DNA from: Cryptomeria japonica
Lineage: Eukaryota > Streptophyta > Pinopsida > Cupressales > Cupressaceae
DNA: 64,000 nucleotides
Direction of reading: 5' to 3'
Assembly: GCF_030272615.1 (NCBI RefSeq)
Contig: NC_081406.1
Span: forward strand, 402,268,939 to 402,332,938
A program made the position numbers and the translations under genes. Of the stretch, positions 33,641 to 43,989 are shown piece by piece. The notes beneath the pieces are model-generated. The model was given only the letters and a program-made list of their open reading frames with translations, ran no database searches and was not told the DNA's origin. How positions within the stretch are numbered: the stretch's first letter is position 1; every line of letters starts with the position of its first letter.

Positions 33641-34109
33641 CCTCACCAGTAAACTAAGCTATGTATAAAGCTTAGGGGGAGTATATTGTCAGATCTATTT
33701 CTGAACCCCTATATGGTGTGCGGTATGTCAAATCTACATACTTTGATGCATTATGTTATTATGAAGTTATTTTGTGATCAAACTGGTATATTGAATGTGA
33801 TATATGAACTTGTAACAAGTTTTAGGGTTGAACGGTGACTAGGGTAAGTTCAACCAGTATTGCATTTAATGCAGTTTGTAAAAGAAAATAAAAAGGTGTT
33901 TTAGAGTTTCATTTCTCACCTATCATTTTTGTGAGCACATTTGGAGAGTGACAGAAGCATAGAAGAACACTTGATTGCTACATTGGAAAATTTGATAGCG
34001 GGTTGTGAATATTTTGGAGAAATGAATTAGTGAAAGTGCATTCTAACCGTAAACCCTAGTTGCAAAGAACTTGAAAGGTATTTATCTATCAATGTGATTC
34101 CATGTTTTA
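33641..34109 (+). other. Spacer between the gag-like ORF and the unknown ORF
   Basis: About 470 bases without an ORF. Near the left edge is ttagggggagtatattgtca, a purine-rich phrase resembling a PPT, but no LTR start follows that matches another copy. Contains no pol remnant that I can see. Confidence 0.5.
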
Positions 34110-35572
34110 GTGTTCACAATGGATACACCACACCTTGTTGATGTTACCAAAAGGCCTCAACCAAAATTTAAGAGGCATCCTCATAAGTTGACAGAGACAG
34201 ATCCAGTTGGAGCCCTATCTAGTGTACCCTATTGGAGGATTTGGGAACTTTTGCAATCTTTAATCAATAATGAACACTATGTGATGAACAAGGAGTGATA
34301 AAGGGTCAATTCAGATGGAAATCCGATAAAGGTTTTCATCATGCTTTAAACTTTCTGGATGATTTTGAAGAGGAGCATGTTATATATGTTTTGAGAAAAG
34401 TTCATGACCAGTTTATGTTGTTAGATCGATCGCATAAAATCACAAAGGATGCTATTCATGCTATCACCAGATTGTGAACAATTGGTGAAGTCCATGCTCT
34501 TAGATCAATCCATAAGGATGAAGTGATCCAGTTAAAAAAATATAAGTGGGATGGAAGAGCTATGATTGTAAATGAAATTGAAGACCCTGAGGTTAAATTC
34601 ACATCTATGGTCATCGGTTATAGGGTTTATTACTCCAGTCAGATGAACAACATTCCCTATATTGCTATACATTCTGCCTATCGGATGATAAAAGAAAATG
34701 TTGATTATGATCTTGCTGAAGCATTGAGAATATAATTGGTATTGAATCTTGAAACAATCAAGAAGGATAAGCGGCAAAAATTCAAATTGGTTAGTTGATA
34801 ATTGGTTTGTTTTTCTATTTTCAGAAATTGTTTCGCATTATAGGTGATATTCAATGGTCTTTGGATATAATGGAAGTATTGTAAATAAAGAATAGTATCA
34901 AGATGCTTGGGAATGAGTCTACAAAGACTATCTGGGGATATTTCAAAGATTTTCAGAAAAGAATGCATGACAGAGAAAGGATATCGGTGCATGTTATAAA
35001 GAGGTATGAAGACTCTATTTGTTTTATGGTTGATACTGATACTTTTCAGATGGAGGTTGCAGATTCAAGAACTTCATGAGTCATACCTATGGGGTATGAG
35101 GTAGGAGAAGATATTTTGATTATTTATGTTGAAGACCTCCTATCCAAACCGGTAGATCCTAGTGTAACTAGGTTTAGAAATTTCAAAGAGAAATCAATAG
35201 AATACATTTGGAGTTGGCTAAACTGCTAATTGCCAAGAAAGTAAGAAAAGAGGCTGAACAATTTGTTGGGGAGCAAGGCTTCACTAAAGAAATGATTGTT
35301 GAAGAAAGAGAAATATTTGAAGAGAAGAAAGTTGGAACCTCAAATGCACAAACTGGAAGACAAACAAGGAGTATGGTTGTCAAGGAGAAACCCCCTCCTC
35401 CTAAGATTCAAATCAGAAGGAAAGGTAAAGAAATCAAGCCACTAGCACCGATAGCCACTAGAAAAAGGAAGAAGGAACAAGCAAAAAGAGTTGTTGCAGA
35501 GGAAGAGGCAGAGGAAATAGAATCTGAAGGAGGCAAGAAGGAATTGAGGGCAAGTGGTAACTAAAGCCACTA
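34110..35572 (+). pseudogene. Unrecognised large ORF of a pol-less retroelement, N-terminal part
   Basis: Starting MDTPHLVDVTKRPQPKFKRH, coding potential runs through several open pieces in changing frames: WKSDKGFHHALNFLDDFEEE, VLRKVHDQFMLLDRSHKITK, KYKWDGRAMIVNEIEDPEVK and IHSAYRMIKENVDYDLAEAL. After a decayed stretch (34740-35200) a Lys/Glu/Arg-rich basic tail follows (35208-35564; KPPPPKIQIRRKGKEIKPLA). I recognise no domain family. It follows the four-knuckle gag on the same strand with no pol in between. It may be the N-terminal part of the protein type whose K/E-rich end is at 12206-13730. The fused domain might be structural, but nothing in the sequence shows a catalytic motif. Confidence 0.5.
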
Positions 35573-35619
35573 TACTTGAGAAATAGTTGGAGAACATAAG
35601 GAATTATGGTATATTTGTT

Positions 35620-35816
35620 GGTGTGCATGATAGATAGTTTTATTGCATGAAAGTTAATTACATCCATCTGGTAACAATCGGGTTACAACATACCGACACA
35701 CAGGCCTGGTAGAATAGGTCACACCGGGACCTTGAATCAAAAGATCTATCTTCTATGAATAGTTGATCTATCTGATACTCCTTTATTCTCTAATTGATTC
35801 CATTATACATCATGAT

Positions 35817-35867
<51 letters not shown>

Positions 35868-36346
35868 CCAAAGGATCTGGTTGACCCAAAAAGGATCAAA
35901 ACCCAAAGAGAAAGACCTAACATGCAAAAAAATAATAAGGCCAGCCTTCGCCAAGAGTTCCTCTAGAAAATCCAAAGGATGAAACATAGAAGGTCAGCCA
36001 CACGCCAAGAAATATCAAGATCAATGCCCAAGGCTCCGCAAGTTTCAGAATGTGTTCCAGTAGATCACTAGAATAGGTCTCAGGTAACCAGTAACAAAGG
36101 AACAACCGGTAATAAGAGACTATAAAGGAAACTAGTATCGATATCTTGCCAGAAAGTGATCCAAATGAGATGTGGTTTGAAAGAAAGAAACAATGATCAA
36201 GTCTTCAAGGAGAATCCAACTCCATAGGAACCGGTGAGCCAAAACTGGGACACACAAAAAGGAAAATTGAAACTACAAACAAAACAAAAAAGAAAATGTT
36301 TTTGGTTGATGCAAGATTGTTGTGAATCATGGATGCTCTTGCATCA
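35620..36346 (-). repeat. 5' LTR of the chromovirus, truncated
   Basis: Homology with the other LTR starts near 35622 (tgcatgatagatagtttt) and runs to gctcttgcatca at 36346. The portion next to the PBS is lost. A (TA)n run has expanded at 35822-35863, where the other copy has only a few repeats. Confidence 0.85.
35822..35863. repeat. (TA)n microsatellite in the chromovirus 5' LTR
   Basis: About 21 uninterrupted at repeats. The homologous site in the other LTR (about 23812-23819) has about three or four. Two Tyr/Ile-repeat ORFs over it are artefacts. Confidence 0.95.
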
Positions 36347-36351
36347 AGATG

Positions 36352-36819
36352 GTCCCATGTCTCTAGCAAGGAACACAACATAAGCATACAATGATCCCCA
36401 TCCTCAGTCTTATCTCCCACATAAGTTAAATGTGCAATTCTCATGTTGAAAGAATTTAAATGATCTGCTACAAATAACCCTTTGCTAATCTTCAAGGAGT
36501 ATAACTTCTTCCTCAGGAACAAATTATTTACCATAGACTTTCGTTGATAAATATCACCAAGTTTATTACACAAAGAAGCTACTATCTTCTTCTCATGAAC
36601 ATTCAAGAGAACAAAATCTGCAAGGCTTAATTTGATCATCCCTTTGGCCTTCCTATCTACAAGGTTCCAATCTTCTTGTTTCATGCCTCATGGTTTTGAT
36701 CTAGACAATGCAACCCAAAGATCTTTATCAACCAACAGGTCTTCCATCTTGAGTTTCCATAACTTGTAGTTGCCACCATTGAATTTCTCAATATCTTCTC
36801 TTCCTAATGTGCTCGCCAT
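36352..36819 (-). pseudogene. Copia gag, N-terminal half
   Basis: The start Met at 36819 (MASTLGREDIEKFNGGNYK) comes about 95 bases after the PBS, as expected. The typical UBN2/DUF4219-type copia gag follows: WKLKMEDLLVDKDLWVALSR, then LSLADFVLLNVHEKK, KLGDIYQRKSMVNNLFLRKK and CMLMLCSLLETWDH. A stop lies near 36690. At ETWDHL the frame is cut by the chromovirus; it continues at 23511 with VMAIGSTKT. Gag forms the particle in which reverse transcription takes place. Confidence 0.88.
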
Positions 36820-36913
36820 CTCAGTCTGCAATTTCAAGCAAACCTCTGCAAAACTCCCACTATAGAACTAACACAAAAAACATGTCTTACCCACAAGGAT
36901 AACACAACTGCAT

Positions 36914-36929
36914 AGGCTCTGATACCACT
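36914..36929 (-). other. Primer binding site of the minus-strand copia
   Basis: ggctctgataccact on plus, that is agtggtatcagagcc on minus, directly after the LTR end. It is complementary to the 3' end of initiator tRNA-Met, the usual primer of plant copia elements. Confidence 0.88.
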
Positions 36930-38201
36930 TGTAAGGAAAGCATAGTGCATAAAATGCCTTCCTAATGTTAATTTCTTAGAGAAGAAAAGAAGATATGTGT
37001 TTCAATTAGAATTACAACAAATTAAGATACACAATACAAGATAAACAAAGAAACATGAAAAACACAATCATAGTGTAGTGCAATAGAATTCACGTGGCAA
37101 AACCCTTATGTGTGAAAAAACCACACACCAAAGAGATCTCTTGTATTATAGTAAAAAACTATTTACATACAAGTTACAAATTTTCAAGCTTTGATCTAGT
37201 CTCTGTTCAGACAACAATAGTTCAGAAGATTATGTTCACAATTAGTTTTTCAATTCAATATTACAAAATTACCAATCGACACTCAACCTCTCTATACAAT
37301 GACAAGAATCAATATCTCATCAACCTATCATCCAACAAGACCAACTCACTTCCTCCAACCATTTTTTAGACACTCATATGTCTTTGTTGAAAAATAATTC
37401 GATTCAGTTACCACATCTCCAACTATCGAACTTCCTTAGATTGTCAATAACATGCCATGTTTTCTCCATCACTTCCTTTGCGTCATTCCTATTTCCGCCA
37501 ATCACCTACATAAAACTTGGAAAGTCATCTCACATTCAGCCATGATCCCCACCTTAGTCACTTTTAGCTTAACTTATCACCAAAGTCACTTTTGACATTG
37601 TTGCGGGATGGCGGGATGAGCATGTCTCCTACTCTCCTAGTTAGCCTGCAATGCTCCTCAGGAAACCTTAGATTACCTGCGGGGTGGCATAGAAAACAAG
37701 TATCCTTGATTCCCTAGCTAGCCCACAACATCATTTTTTGACCTCTATTCAACATGTGGGGTGGTGGCAAGAAACTTCCCTTCGCCCTCCAACTTTATCC
37801 CCCACTACACTTGCATTCTCCAGACAACCCTCATAGGGTATCAAGGAAGAAAAAATTGTTTGTCTTCAACTATCCCTCAAGTCTTCTTACTGGACCCTTA
37901 GAGTCCCATGAGGTGGTGGGAGAGAGACCAAGTCTCCTTATTCCCACTATCTTGTGATCCTATTTGTCACGCCTTAGTCAAGCTACGGGGTTAAACGAGA
38001 AAGACTGAGTTTCTTTTCCTCTCTATCCCCCAACACTCTACACATTGCTTCTCAAGCGATTATATAACATGAAGGTTATTCAGTTCCCTTCAAAGATGAT
38101 CAATAACATGAATGTTATTCACACCGAACTACTCATTTCAGAGACCAAGTGCCATCTGTTCAAGATTTCAACTAGTAAGTTTGAGACAACCATTCTCAAT
38201 A
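36930..38201 (-). repeat. 5' LTR of the minus-strand copia
   Basis: In plus orientation it runs from tgtaaggaaagcatagtg to cattctcaata. The last base pair of the normal tgttgag start (read on minus) has mutated to tattgag. It aligns along its whole length with 17777-19052, including the ggggtggc/gcgggatggcggg segments, with frequent single-base differences. The PBS abuts it on the left. Confidence 0.9.
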
Positions 38202-38206
38202 ATAGA

Positions 38207-38310
38207 GAGGCCAATTATGTTGCCAATTATTTTTCTATTGTGGGGGTCCTTAGTAATTCCAAACAATTATGGACTAAGGAAGATATATTACCATTGAAAA
38301 TGGTGTCTTT
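38207..38310 (+). pseudogene. LINE RNase H, right part
   Basis: After the copia and its TSD, translation continues in the frame of the left part: EANYVANYFSIVGVLSNSKQ. The joined end (HAYR then EANYVANYF) matches the terminal RNase H motif that carries the last catalytic residue region in plant LINEs. This rejoining shows that the 20-kb insert is one nested unit. Confidence 0.8.
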
Positions 38311-38519
38311 GATGGTGTTTGAGAGGATACACGTGTGGGAAGCATTCAATAATTGATATGAAAAACTCAAAGAATTATACCCTTTGTGCCATGTTGCCCG
38401 ACTCCTACACTTTCCAGGTGTTTTTGTTACTTGTTGGGATTGGGATTTTTTATTTCCTTTTGGCAGTAGTTTCTAGTGATTATAGTGATTCAACTATGTG
38501 GGGTGATAGGAACTAGTTG

Positions 38520-38912
38520 GAGCCAATCAATTGCAAAGGCATGCAAAATAATATTGTGATATGGAGGATTTTGCAGAAAGCGGATGTCAATCTATATCTA
38601 GAAAGACTTCATGGGTATGACCATAAACTATCTAAACTTTTTGTCAAAGGCTAGAAGGAGACATATGTCTTTGTGTATGAGATGAAGGTGGACCTCATAT
38701 AAGAGCTTATTTATGAGATTATGAGCATGTCAATGGATGGTAAGAATTTCTTCAAAGACAAAAGGGCCTTAGACAAAGTAGTGCATGAATTTCCTAAAGG
38801 AAAAGAGGGAAAACATATGGTTGGAATCCAAAGAGTGGCTTTGAAATGGGCTCTATCAAACCCCTTTGGGAAATGGTCCTATTGGTTCCCAAATCAACAA
38901 ATTGCAAAATCC
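38520..38912 (+). pseudogene. ORF downstream of LINE RNase H (same family as 53690-55195)
   Basis: The translation reads LERLHGYDHKLSKLFVKG, then (after a stop) ELIYEIMSMSMDGKNFFKD, then ALDKVVHEFPKGKEGKHM. The pattern 'M-x-M-(D/E)-(G/D)-x-x-F-(F/Y)-(K/R)-D ... A ... F-x-K' also occurs at about 53915-54000 (EVMGLQMEDTKFYRDQKYA). In both places it lies downstream of a LINE RNase H on the same strand. I do not recognise a named domain. Two stops are inside; the C-terminal half is not found here. This is one of two copies supporting a LINE with an extra 3' ORF. Confidence 0.55.
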
Positions 38913-40272
38913 TAAGAATGTGACAAGTTCTATAATTAGGTTATGCAATTGACTTGGCCAACGAACAAGAATCTTCTAAAAAAAGATATCTTATTCTCTC
39001 CATGCTCTACTAAACCATGGCGGGTATACCTTTTAATAGTTAGAGAAAATTTATAATTATTACCTATTTTTTGTTTCCAAGTTTGAAAGCTAAAAATATC
39101 CTTGTAAAAATATGTAAAGAGTTTCAAATATGGGATAGGGAAAATATTAAATAAATGGTCTTTAATTTAATAAAACATAAGAATGATGTCATAAATGTCA
39201 AAAAACCCTCCATTATGATTTTATTCTTTGCAAAAAATCCTTTTCCAAAAAGCAAGTCATGAAGGAAACCACACGGTCTCCTTGAATTGAGAAAGAGAAT
39301 ATATTAAAGTTTAAATAAAAATCAAACTTAACTCATAGTTAAGAAAAGGCAAAGGGGAGATACCCTAATTTCACATAAATAGCTTTTCATGGTTGCGAAA
39401 GGTAAAGGGAATATGAAAAAACAACAGTTCTCAAGCAGTGATAGCGCTATCACCACCAAAGAAGCCACAAATTGGACATTGATATTAAACATTCAATGGT
39501 TATTTGTAAAGGAAGAAGTAATCAAGAAGATTAGCAATATGTTCTCAAAGATTGGCTATGAACAAGAAATTGTGAATGCAAAGAAACATGTGAGTTAAGT
39601 CTTCTTGAGACCACATCAAGATCATGCAAGAGTATACATGTAAAGAAAGCAGCTCATGCATAGATCACATACATTTCCAAGGTTTTGAGTAAAAGATGGA
39701 GAGTTGTTTAGCTTATTTCCATCCAAATCCCATGCATAGCCCATGTGAACATTAAGCATACAAATCAAATTCTAGATAGGTGTGTCTCCCTTAACTACAA
39801 CTTAATCTTCTATTGTATTTCAAAGAGAAAGTCATTTTATATGCATAAAAGATTAAGTTAGGGTTTGATTCAAATCTCTAAAAGGATTTCTACACAATAG
39901 GATCTTGTAAAGATTATATAGCATGCCATAAAACTCATAGATCCATATTTTCCAAGGCAACACGTTGAGTTTTCAAGAATAACAACAAAAGGTCTTGTTA
40001 GTATTATATTTTACAAGGGGTTCTTCACAAAACCCTATTGGGTTAATATTTCCAAGAAAACCATTTAAGTGTTTGTAATTGTAATCAGGTTCCCACTATA
40101 AATGCAATATATGAGTTAAATTCAAAGGATTTTGATTATTATAAAGCTTTCTTGCATGTTATGGGAAACGTGTGTGAGATTTTTGTAAAGTAAGCTTCAA
40201 TACCCTTAGAAACAGTCGTATGACTGTCAAAAGCAAAGCACAAACTCAGAGTAGCCCTGAAGCATTAAAGAC
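38913..40272. other. Spacer, no gene supported
   Basis: About 1.35 kb of A+T-rich sequence between the LINE downstream ORF and a Tat-like LTR. A 69-codon ORF at 39389-39598 (starts MVAKGKGNMKKQQFSSSDSA) has no family resemblance and I do not call it. The LINE 3' tail should lie here but no clear end was found. Confidence 0.45.
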
Positions 40273-40870
40273 TATAGACACATAAATCTGACCACCAAAT
40301 TAAATAAATATTTGATGTTTATTTAATTCACTAACAATTCAACTATTAATTAAATTGATATTTGATTAATTCACCCCCTTCCTCTATTGATTAAATAAAT
40401 TATTCAATTTATATAATTTAATCCATTTAGCCAAATTCTAGCTTTTAATTAAATAAATCATATTTATTTAATTGAATCAACCTTTCATATTTAATTAAAA
40501 CCCCTTTTGAAATTTAAATAAATTAATATTTATTTAAATTTATCCAATGCAAGTTGAAAGCAATCGATTGAAATAAATTAATTTTATTCCAATTAAAATC
40601 CTAAAATCACTCCCACTTGCATTCTCCTAAAAATCCACTTACCCACTAACCCATCTTCTAGAATAATCTAATCCATTTTAATTAGCCTAATTTCCTCTTA
40701 AACATTTGCACATTCCTTAAGAAGGGGTCACTTCTCAAAAAAATGCAAAGTCTTCATAAACCATTAAAGGCTTTATCCCTTCTACAATTTAACCTCCAAA
40801 GTCTTCATAAACAATTAATGGTTAACTCACCTTTGACCTTTGGTTAGAGACTATCTTTTTAACTTAACCA
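40273..40870 (+). repeat. Tat-like LTR fragment
   Basis: Begins tatagacacataaatctg, one base off the tgtagacacataaa start of the LTRs at 31642 and 42253. It is followed by dense taaataaat/ttaattaa runs like those at 11150-11260. The right side is cut by the copia LTR at 40871. No TSD and no PPT in front, so it is a fragment or an old solo LTR. Confidence 0.55.
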
Positions 40871-42063
40871 TGTTGTCTTGACGGTGATGATATGTTTGTA
40901 ATAGGTTGATTGATGACTTTATTCGTGTTTCCATTGATGGAAACCATGTTTTGATAGTCATCTAAGTCATCTAGACCAACCGGTAGAGCTTAACCAGTAG
41001 TGGAATTTGTCAGACAACAAAACTGCTAAGTTGCAGTCAAATCGATAAACAAGAGCAGAGCGATGATTAGACAACCGATACAGACGATTGGAGAAGAGTT
41101 AGACGTTGTGGTTTGGAACATATGTTTATGACAATGGCATGAGTCTTTGACTAGAAACACATTAGCAAATTCAGAGTTTTGAGCAAGTTATGACCGATAG
41201 AATAGTGACAGTCATGAAGAACAGAGAACCGATAAGGTAGAGATAGTTTGATCAGTTACCGATAGAGTTTATGTTATATTTTTGAGTTATGTTTTGTGTG
41301 GCCGACATGAGTAAAGTGTAATGAGCAGGAAAATGTAAAATGTGACTAGATTCATTGAATCTAGGGAATTGTTCCAAGGTTCTTAGCTGACTTAACAGAG
41401 TTGTTATAAGAAGATGTATGTTAAATGATTTTATATATCAAAGTGAGAATTTGATCATGCGGTGGAAGAAGGAGTTAGATTATTATGTTTAGTCTGTGAT
41501 AGAAGCATATCTGAAGTGGATCTAATTAGGCATAGAGGTGCTAATAGCCTATTAGTCAAACTTGTTGTTCCCTAATAGTTGCAGCAAGAAAATCCTCTCA
41601 CAAGGTCATTCCTAACAGGATGCGGTAGGATCCTAACAGGTCCAAAGGTTTAAATCCTCTAACAAGGTGACACATTAGCTTTTGTTTTTAAATCCCTTAT
41701 CCAGGTAGCTCCTAACAAGGCTAGGTCCTAATAGGCCTTATTGTAATAGCTCTTAACTAGGCTAAAGCACTCTTAACTAGGTGTACTCCTAACAGGATGT
41801 TGTATGACCTTAACCGGACGATCTCTAAATTCTATAGATATTTGATCTTTGTGGGTACTAATTCCCACCTTGGTTTTTCCCATTTAGGTTTCCACATGAA
41901 AATAATTGTGTTATGGTTTGCATGCTTTATTGGGTCTTTGCTTATGTGGTTTTATTTCTTGCATGTGTATTGATTTTTCAGATTGGCAAAAGGTGTAATC
42001 AGATTAATTAAGTTTTTGTTTGCACTGATTCAACCCCCCTCTCAATGCCTTATAAGTTTATCA
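40871..42063 (+). repeat. 5' LTR of a copia-like element
   Basis: Starts tgttgtcttgacggtgatg and ends ttataagtttatca, directly before a tRNA-Met PBS; 1193 bases. About 25-45 bases before the end is the C-tract block (gattcaacccccctctcaat). A run of aggtcctaacagg-like phrases at about 41590-41815 resembles that at 14640-14830 in the LTR at 13976. Confidence 0.75.
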
Positions 42064-42064
42064 A

Positions 42065-42078
42065 TTGGTATCAGAGGC
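42065..42078 (+). other. Primer binding site
   Basis: ttggtatcagaggc, complementary to the initiator tRNA-Met 3' end with the last positions diverged, two bases after the LTR. Confidence 0.8.
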
Positions 42079-42125
42079 TAATTCCCTAAACGCTTAACCG
42101 CTTGGGAAGGATCCTTAAGGCTAAC

Positions 42126-42252
42126 ATGGGGGATATGAGTTATAGGGAGTTGTCAAACAGACTCATAGAATCTAAAGAAGCCTATATTGAACTAAAGGTC
42201 AAGTACAAAGATTCATTGGATAAGAGAAAAGAGTTGGCTGAGCAGTTGATGG
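42126..42252 (+). pseudogene. Start of a coiled-coil gag, cut by a Tat LTR
   Basis: The first Met after the PBS opens MGDMSYRELSNRLIESKEAY, then IELKVKYKDSLDKRKELAEQ. It is a charged helix typical of the start of coiled-coil gags such as the one at 32476. It is cut after 42 codons by the Tat LTR at 42253; the remainder is not in the window. Possibly the same family as 32476-33640, whose N-terminus is missing. Confidence 0.6.
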
Positions 42253-42870
42253 TGTAGACACATAAAATTTTCCATTAAAATGTGTCCTCTTATCAAACCT
42301 CAATTTTATAATCATCATCAAGGTGGATCCATTATAATATTAATTTCTCATTTTCCATTACACTATTCATTATATTAATATTTATATCCATATTCCATTA
42401 TTTCCATTATTCATTATATTATTATAATATATTCATTCTTCATTATTTTATTAATATATCCATATTATTAATTCATTAAATCTATTAAATGAATACATAT
42501 TTCATTATTTATCCATCCCATGAATTTAAAATAAAGAATAATCACTCTTTACCACTTACCATTTTTCCAAATCTCCTCTATATCAACTACATCCTCTATT
42601 TATCATTTTCCCTCAATCCTATTTTCATCCACCTCACGCATGTGGGATCAAATTCTCAAACCCTATTCTTTATCCCATATTTGCACCACATCTTGGATTC
42701 CACCCTGAGGATATCTATAAAAACCCAGCCCCTCTCTCTCATTTGAACCATCTAGTTTATCTTTGACATTCTCGTATTTCAATTATCTTGCATTTGGCTT
42801 TTTCCTAGTTTGCACACCATTTACATTTGATCAACAAAATTTTAATTCAATGAGATCGCAGAAATGTGGG
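42253..42870 (+). repeat. Tat LTR (third member), right end uncertain
   Basis: Starts tgtagacacataaaattttcc and is a close relative of 31642-32460, with an internal deletion relative to it near 42830 (after 'caccatttacatttgatc'). A TATA box lies near 42714. The left flank is gatgg; no second copy was found, so the right end is open. Confidence 0.75.
42711..42724 (+). promoter_or_regulatory. Probable TATA box of the Tat LTR
   Basis: gatatctataaaaa followed by cccagcccctctctctc. The position is conserved with 32097 in the related LTR. Confidence 0.55.
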
Positions 42871-43739
42871 ACACCCTTTGTCCTTTGATATTGTCTTTCA
42901 CTAGATTTGTTATGTGAAGTCTTCTGGTTTGAAAAATGGTTTCAATGCCACATTTTTTGATAGATTAAAAACATGATTTTTGGCAGGTTTTAAAAAATAG
43001 TTTGAACACCATGTGTTTGACAGATTAAAAGTAGATGTTTTTTTTTCAAACAGTTTTGTCTTGCATATGATGCTACATTTCTCATCCTTCCAAACAACAA
43101 ATGTGCAGGTCTACACTTTTCAAACAGCAAACATGCTGGTATATATTGGCACGTTTTGTCTTTATTTGCAGCACTTTTAAATAGTAAAATGTGCCTTGCA
43201 AGTTTACAATCCACATGCCATGCCTTGTGTTTTCTTGAAATTTTCTGCTAATGTGACTTATATTTGGCTCACTTTCTTGCAGATTTAACATGGTTTTCTG
43301 CCCTTTGATTTGATCTATGTTATGGCATATTTAATATGGTTTATTTGCCTTGTTCATGCACCATGTTTTGGCAAGTTATAATTCAGTTTTGAGCCTTTTT
43401 TATGTTCATATTTTTTGTCATTTGAATGTTGTCTAAACTTTCACATTTTGGCATCATTTCAAACAATGTCGGCATATCCTGGGACCATTTCAAAAGGCTG
43501 AAAAATAATCAAAATTGTCTTGTTTATACTTTCACATTTTGCCAGATCAGCAAAATTTTAGAAATACATGGAAAAATCTGGTGAATATGGTAGTGAGAAA
43601 AATGTTGCAAAAGTCTAATGTGTTGCAGGTTTAGGTTTCATTGTAGGAACAAATACATTTTCAAACATTTTTGCATGCTCTGCCAATCATTATTATCCAT
43701 ATTCTACAATCATTTAAACTTTTTTGGCTAAGAGTAATG
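42871..43739. other. Low-complexity spacer, no gene seen
   Basis: About 870 bases with loosely repeated phrases (acattttttgatagattaaaa, aaaatagtttgaacaccat, cttttcaaacagcaaa) on a T-rich background. May be the remainder of the Tat LTR or element; no PBS or ORF supports this. Confidence 0.4.
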
Positions 43740-43960
43740 GTTCCTAGCACGAAGTTTAGTTTTTAGTTTTTATGAAGTATTTTTTAGTTTTAGAAGAAAA
43801 AATTAGTTTTTACTTTATTACATTTTATATTTTTATTTTTTTATTTTTATTTTTTAGTTTTTAGAATTTTTTATTTTTTATTTTTTTACGCTTAGTTTAG
43901 TTTAGTTTTTTAAAAGTTTTATTAAATTTAGTTTTTTTAGTTTTTTTTAAAATAAAAGTG
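43740..43960. repeat. T-rich tract (tttagtttttta), A-rich on minus
   Basis: About 220 bases made of tttagttttt, tttttattttt and similar runs. On minus it is an A-rich tail that follows the 3' region of the minus-strand LINE, so it is a candidate for that LINE's 3' tail or for a microsatellite grown from it. Confidence 0.65.
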
Positions 43961-43989
43961 GAAAATCCACTAAAATTATATATTAATAA

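Larger units (their letters stand above)
23517..36346 (-). mobile_element. Chromovirus (Ty3/gypsy with chromodomain), nested in copia gag
   Basis: Starts tgaagcagtcacc and ends gctcttgcatca, flanked by agatg at 23512-23516 and 36347-36351 (perfect 5-bp TSD). On minus the order is 5' LTR (right, truncated), later insertions, gag end, protease, RT, RNase H, integrase with chromodomain, 3' LTR (left). The N-terminal half of gag, the PBS and about 105 bases of the 5' LTR are missing; foreign retroelement sequence fills 30045-35620. It is dead: the RT and protease catalytic residues are mutated and stops are frequent. Confidence 0.88.
17777..38201 (-). mobile_element. Ty1/copia retrotransposon with nested insertions
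   Basis: The two LTRs (17777-19052 and 36930-38201) are in the same orientation and almost equal in length (1276 and 1272 bases). The element is flanked by ataga at 17772-17776 and 38202-38206, a perfect 5-bp TSD. On minus the order is 5' LTR (right), PBS, gag, protease, integrase, RT, RNase H, PPT, 3' LTR (left), with integrase before RT as in Ty1/copia. Two later insertions split it: a solo LTR at 19765 and a chromovirus at 23517. Without them it would be about 6.7 kb. All genes carry stops or frameshifts. Confidence 0.9.

Noticed and set aside
33660-33700. ttagggggagtatattgtca as PPT plus LTR start
   Set aside because: No second copy of the following sequence and no tg...ca LTR could be bounded.
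35763-35987. Tyr/Ile-repeat ORFs on both strands
   Set aside because: Translation of the (TA)n microsatellite.
39389-39598. 69-codon ORF MVAKGKGNMKK...
   Set aside because: Length is within chance for this composition and nothing around it supports a gene.
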